DNA of 64,000 bases from Rariglobus sp. (GTDB lineage Bacteria > Verrucomicrobiota > Verrucomicrobiia > Opitutales > Opitutaceae). Positions 61,315 to 64,000 of the stretch are shown piece by piece (the first letter of the stretch is position 1; each line of letters opens with the position of its first letter). Under the pieces are notes generated by a model that did no database searches, was not told the origin of the DNA, and worked only from the letters and a program-made list of their open reading frames with translations. A program made the position numbers and the translations under genes. The DNA lies in contig JAQSWS010000007.1 in NCBI GenBank assembly GCA_029266495.1, forward strand, positions 1 through 64,000. The letters are read 5' to 3'.

Positions 61315-63326
61315 CGCCCGATGGCCGTCGCCCAGTGGGTCGCGAGGGTGAACTCGTCACCCGACATCAACCGGCTGCCCTTGAACTCCACGCGATCGAA
61401 CGTGCCGATATCGACGTTGCGCAACATGGCCGACGGCGTGCCGGGCGGATTAATGCCCAGGGACGGGTTGACGAAAAGGTCTACCTCGTCGTTCATCGAG
61501 CCGGCGACGAATGTGATGCGGACGACGAGCAGGGTCGTCTGGTTTTGCGTGATCGTCGTGCCGCTCGCCGCGACCGTCGTGGCCTTCGCCACCGCCCACT
61601 GCGCGGCCGTGCCCACGTCACCGACCGTCAGCTTGACGCCGCCGCCGGTGCTCGAACCCGACAGGTTGATCCCGCCCAGCAAAGCACCCGTCGCATCGGC
61701 TCCGTCCGCACGCAGCAGCACGCTGAGCCACAGCGTCGTGCCGGTCTTTCCCAGGCGATAAACGCCGTCGCCATCGAGCACCCGGTAATCCAGCGGCATG
61801 GCATTCGGATCGAGCGAACGGACCGCTGCGATGTTGCTGGTGAACTGGAGTGTGTTTCCGGTTACAGGAAGCGCGCCCTGCGAAAGTCCGGGGGTGATCA
61901 CGTCGTTGCTGCTGCTCCAGGTCGTTCCGGTCCAGCCAAAGTCCGAGGCGGAGTCGGCCGCCGAGCTGACGGTGGTCGTCGCCGCATAGTCGAACGGCTC
62001 GTAGGCGATCAACCCGGCATATTCGAACGCACCGATGTCAGGCGCGGCGTCGCGGGCCATCTCGTTGAGATCGAGGGCGGGCGCGAGCGTGGCCGAGCCG
62101 GTGTCGTGCGCCGTGCTGGTGGACAGCAGATTGAAGTCGAGCCCCGCATAATTGACGAAGTGGGCGGTCGGGCTGGTGCTGATGAGGTTGGTGTCGACGG
62201 TGCCGACAGTTCCCTGGTTGGACATGCTCCAGAGCAAATTATTGCGCACGGTGTTGCCGCTGGAGGCGGTGCCGTTTTTGTGCGGCGCGACCCGCAGCCA
62301 CGGGGTCATCGTGAAGGCGTTGATCGGATTCTTCATCACGGTGTTGTTGATCAAGCGGCAGTTGGTCGCCCCGTAGAAGGAAATGCCCTCGTATTGGTTC
62401 GTGACGACGAGGTTGTTCTCGACCGTCCAGTTGTCGAAAAATCCGTCGAAGCAACCAATCCCTTGCATGCGGCCTTTGAAGGGCTGCGCGGGGTCGGTGT
62501 AGCTGATGAACGTATTGCCGCGCAACACCACGTTGCTCACCGTGGCGCCGCCCACGGGGACGCCATTGCGACCGCCGCTCCAGCTCTGGAAGCCGTCGTC
62601 GTGGTTGTCGTCGATCGCGAAAGAATTTTGAACGAGGTTGTATTCGTAGACCGAGTTGCTGGAGAGGCCGCGAATGCCGTCGTAGGCGAAGTTCGTGATC
62701 GTGTTGCGCGACACCAGGGAGCCGGTCGCCTCCTGATTCACGATGACTCCGTAATTGATGTTGGAGATCCGGTTGTCGCGAATCGTCGTGGTCGGCGCGA
62801 ACGTCGTGATGGCGCTGCCTGAACGCGTGAGCCAGTCCGCCTCGGTCCAGCCGGCGATGCTGCTTTCCGAATAGAGATCGCAGTCTTCGAGGGTGATCAA
62901 CTGGCAGCTGTTGTTGATCGTCACCAACATGATCTTCGCCGGCGTGCCGGAGGTCTCGGGGCTGATTTTCAGACGCGAGACAACCCAGCGCGAGGCGTTG
63001 CTGAACGTGAGCGAACGCACGCCGGGGGCATGTCCCGACTGCGCGGTGATCGTCACGGTGGCGGTCGGGTTGCCCTTGACCGTGGGGTTCCCGTGATAGC
63101 CATTGCGCAGGTAAATCACATCGCCGGCGACAAAGCTTTTGTTGGCCGTGAAAACCGCTTCAAGCGTGCTCCACGGGCTGGCCGAGGTGCCGGGATTGGT
63201 CATGCTGCCGGTGGCGGGATCGACATAGTAACTGGTCGCCGAGGCGACCGGGACGAACAGGAGAACAAAAACAGGGGCGATGAGGCGGCGCACCGAAGCG
63301 CCGGCGGACAGGGTAACGAAGTGCAT
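61311..63326 (-). CDS. Beta-helix plus concanavalin-like two-domain secreted protein
   Basis: 671 residues. Signal peptide LIAPVFVLLFVPVASAT. Residues ~30-445 are a parallel beta helix (SYYVDPATGSMTNPGTSASP, SRNTITNFAYDGIRGL, RGNTFISYTDPAQPFKGRMQ). Residues ~447-671 are a beta-sandwich (YEPFDYAATTTVSSAADSAS ... EFKGSRLMSGDEFTLATHW). The two downstream genes are separate homologues of these two halves in reversed order. Catalytic residues of a lyase cannot be assigned by eye. First gene in the reverse run after the PEP-CTERM gene. Confidence 0.82.
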   Translation of the reverse strand: MHFVTLSAGASVRRLIAPVFVLLFVPVASATSYYVDPATGSMTNPGTSASPWSTLEAVFTANKSFVAGDVIYLRNGYHGNPTVKGNPTATVTITAQSGHAPGVRSLTFSNASRWVVSRLKISPETSGTPAKIMLVTINNSCQLITLEDCDLYSESSIAGWTEADWLTRSGSAITTFAPTTTIRDNRISNINYGVIVNQEATGSLVSRNTITNFAYDGIRGLSSNSVYEYNLVQNSFAIDDNHDDGFQSWSGGRNGVPVGGATVSNVVLRGNTFISYTDPAQPFKGRMQGIGCFDGFFDNWTVENNLVVTNQYEGISFYGATNCRLINNTVMKNPINAFTMTPWLRVAPHKNGTASSGNTVRNNLLWSMSNQGTVGTVDTNLISTSPTAHFVNYAGLDFNLLSTSTAHDTGSATLAPALDLNEMARDAAPDIGAFEYAGLIAYEPFDYAATTTVSSAADSASDFGWTGTTWSSSNDVITPGLSQGALPVTGNTLQFTSNIAAVRSLDPNAMPLDYRVLDGDGVYRLGKTGTTLWLSVLLRADGADATGALLGGINLSGSSTGGGVKLTVGDVGTAAQWAVAKATTVAASGTTITQNQTTLLVVRITFVAGSMNDEVDLFVNPSLGINPPGTPSAMLRNVDIGTFDRVEFKGSRLMSGDEFTLATHWATAIGR

Positions 63327-63489
63327 GGGGGATGTGCATTCAGGTTGGGGTAAACCACGGCGAAAGCTGCCGTGGCGAAAGCTTAAGGGGAAAACTCCCC
63401 GGAGATCGGAAAGGCGGGGGCGGACCTCCGGGCCGCCTGGCTTGCGACCGGCGGACGCGAGGGTCCCGTCCCGCCCGGGCGGGCGAAAC

Positions 63490-64000
63490 TCAGCAACGAC
63501 GACGGCGGATCATCACGCCGGCCAGGGCCAGCCCGCCGAGCATCACCGCATATGTGGACGGCTCGGGAATGGCGGCGAACGACAGATAACCCTGCGAGTC
63601 GATCAATGCCTCGAAGCCATTGATCGTGATTTGGGAAAGCTGCGTTTCCGTGAGGCCGGCGGCGCTCGTTCCGATGCGCACGCTGTCCGTGCCCGTGTTG
63701 AAATTGACGATGTTGAGCGTGGTCAGGCTCGTCCAAGCGATGCCGTTGCTGGCGGAGAACACCAGGGCGGACGCGCCCGAGCCGAGGTCGATCGTCGAGT
63801 TGGCCGTAAGCGAAAGCGTTCCCAGTGTTTCGCCAAAGCCGCCGGTCGCAAACGTGCCGCCGGAGAGCACCAGATTGCTGGCGTCGGCAATGCGATTGGC
63901 CGCGCCCAGAGCCAAGGTGCCTTCGCTCACGGTGGTGGTGCCCGTGTAAGTGTTGTTGCCCGAGAGCGTCCAGGTGCCCGCGCCGGCTTTGATGAGTGCA
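63490..64000 (-). CDS. Autotransporter-associated beta-strand repeat protein with PEP-CTERM, C-terminal part
   Basis: The 3' end of a gene that enters from the right edge. At the edge the frame reads ALIKAGAGTWTLSGNNTYTG then TTTVSEGTLALG, the standard repeat. The C-terminus is AIPEPSTYAVMLGGLALAGV followed by MIRRRRC, a PEP-CTERM signal with basic tail. 169 codons are visible. It is the third such protein in the window. Confidence 0.92.
   Translation of the reverse strand, partial: ALIKAGAGTWTLSGNNTYTGTTTVSEGTLALGAANRIADASNLVLSGGTFATGGFGETLGTLSLTANSTIDLGSGASALVFSASNGIAWTSLTTLNIVNFNTGTDSVRIGTSAAGLTETQLSQITINGFEALIDSQGYLSFAAIPEPSTYAVMLGGLALAGVMIRRRRC

Overview
The window looks like a chromosomal segment of a high-GC member of the Verrucomicrobiota, most likely Opitutales/Opitutaceae. 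The reasons are a Verru_Chthon cassette protein A homologue, several autotransporter-associated beta-strand repeat proteins ending in a PEP-CTERM sorting signal (IPEPSTYAAILG... plus an Arg-rich tail), a LacI-type regulator, and many plant-polysaccharide and glycan-related enzymes. No phage, IS transposase, CRISPR array, rRNA or plasmid gene was seen. The taxonomic call is inference from gene content only.

Layout. 1-8.4 kb: start of rplM (reverse), an outer-membrane TorF-like protein, a DUF423 protein with a tRNA nucleotidyltransferase, transaldolase, and a Kef-type antiporter overlapping a GH20-like hydrolase. 8.4-14.5 kb: purK-purE, a small lipoprotein, an ammonium transporter, a DUF456 protein and hemN. 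14.5-20.6 kb: a broken clan GH-A glycosidase and two large PEP-CTERM beta-repeat proteins. 20.9-32.3 kb: GTP-type PEP carboxykinase, a CDF metal exporter, a tandem ACT protein, a triple-repeat coiled-coil protein, a CE7-type esterase, a 1073-residue TPR protein and an alpha/beta hydrolase. 32.5-40.7 kb: an RsuA-type pseudouridine synthase overlapping a TonB-dependent receptor, an SGNH hydrolase, a YHS/MauE-like and PRC-barrel pair, YhbY, RsgA and a lone signal-peptidase-like protein. 40.8-46.5 kb: a type IIA topoisomerase pair (parE then parC on the reverse strand) and an acetyl-CoA hydrolase/CoA-transferase. 46.6-51.7 kb: membrane proteins, a fatty-acid-hydroxylase-like protein, and a valine-rich leader peptide with attenuator ahead of a small ORF and a class I/II aminotransferase. 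51.9-58.9 kb: tRNA-Leu(UAA), a LacI-family regulator, and a three-gene run starting with Verru_Chthon cassette protein A. 59.1-64 kb (reverse): two beta-helix proteins and a concanavalin-like domain protein related by duplication and fission, then the end of another PEP-CTERM beta-repeat protein.

The strongest regulatory signal is the leader peptide/attenuator at 48476-48623. Next are a matched pair of LacI-type inverted repeats before the LacI gene and before the cassette A gene. Several families of intergenic palindromic repeats are present: a ~110-bp element in two copies, 43-bp palindromes with an identical core but different yet self-complementary flanks, and long hairpins at convergent gene ends. 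One of these palindromes appears to supply the first codons of a secreted protein gene (56929-56996). The glycosidase at 14561-16446 has been split by a deletion or frameshift that separates its two catalytic glutamates.
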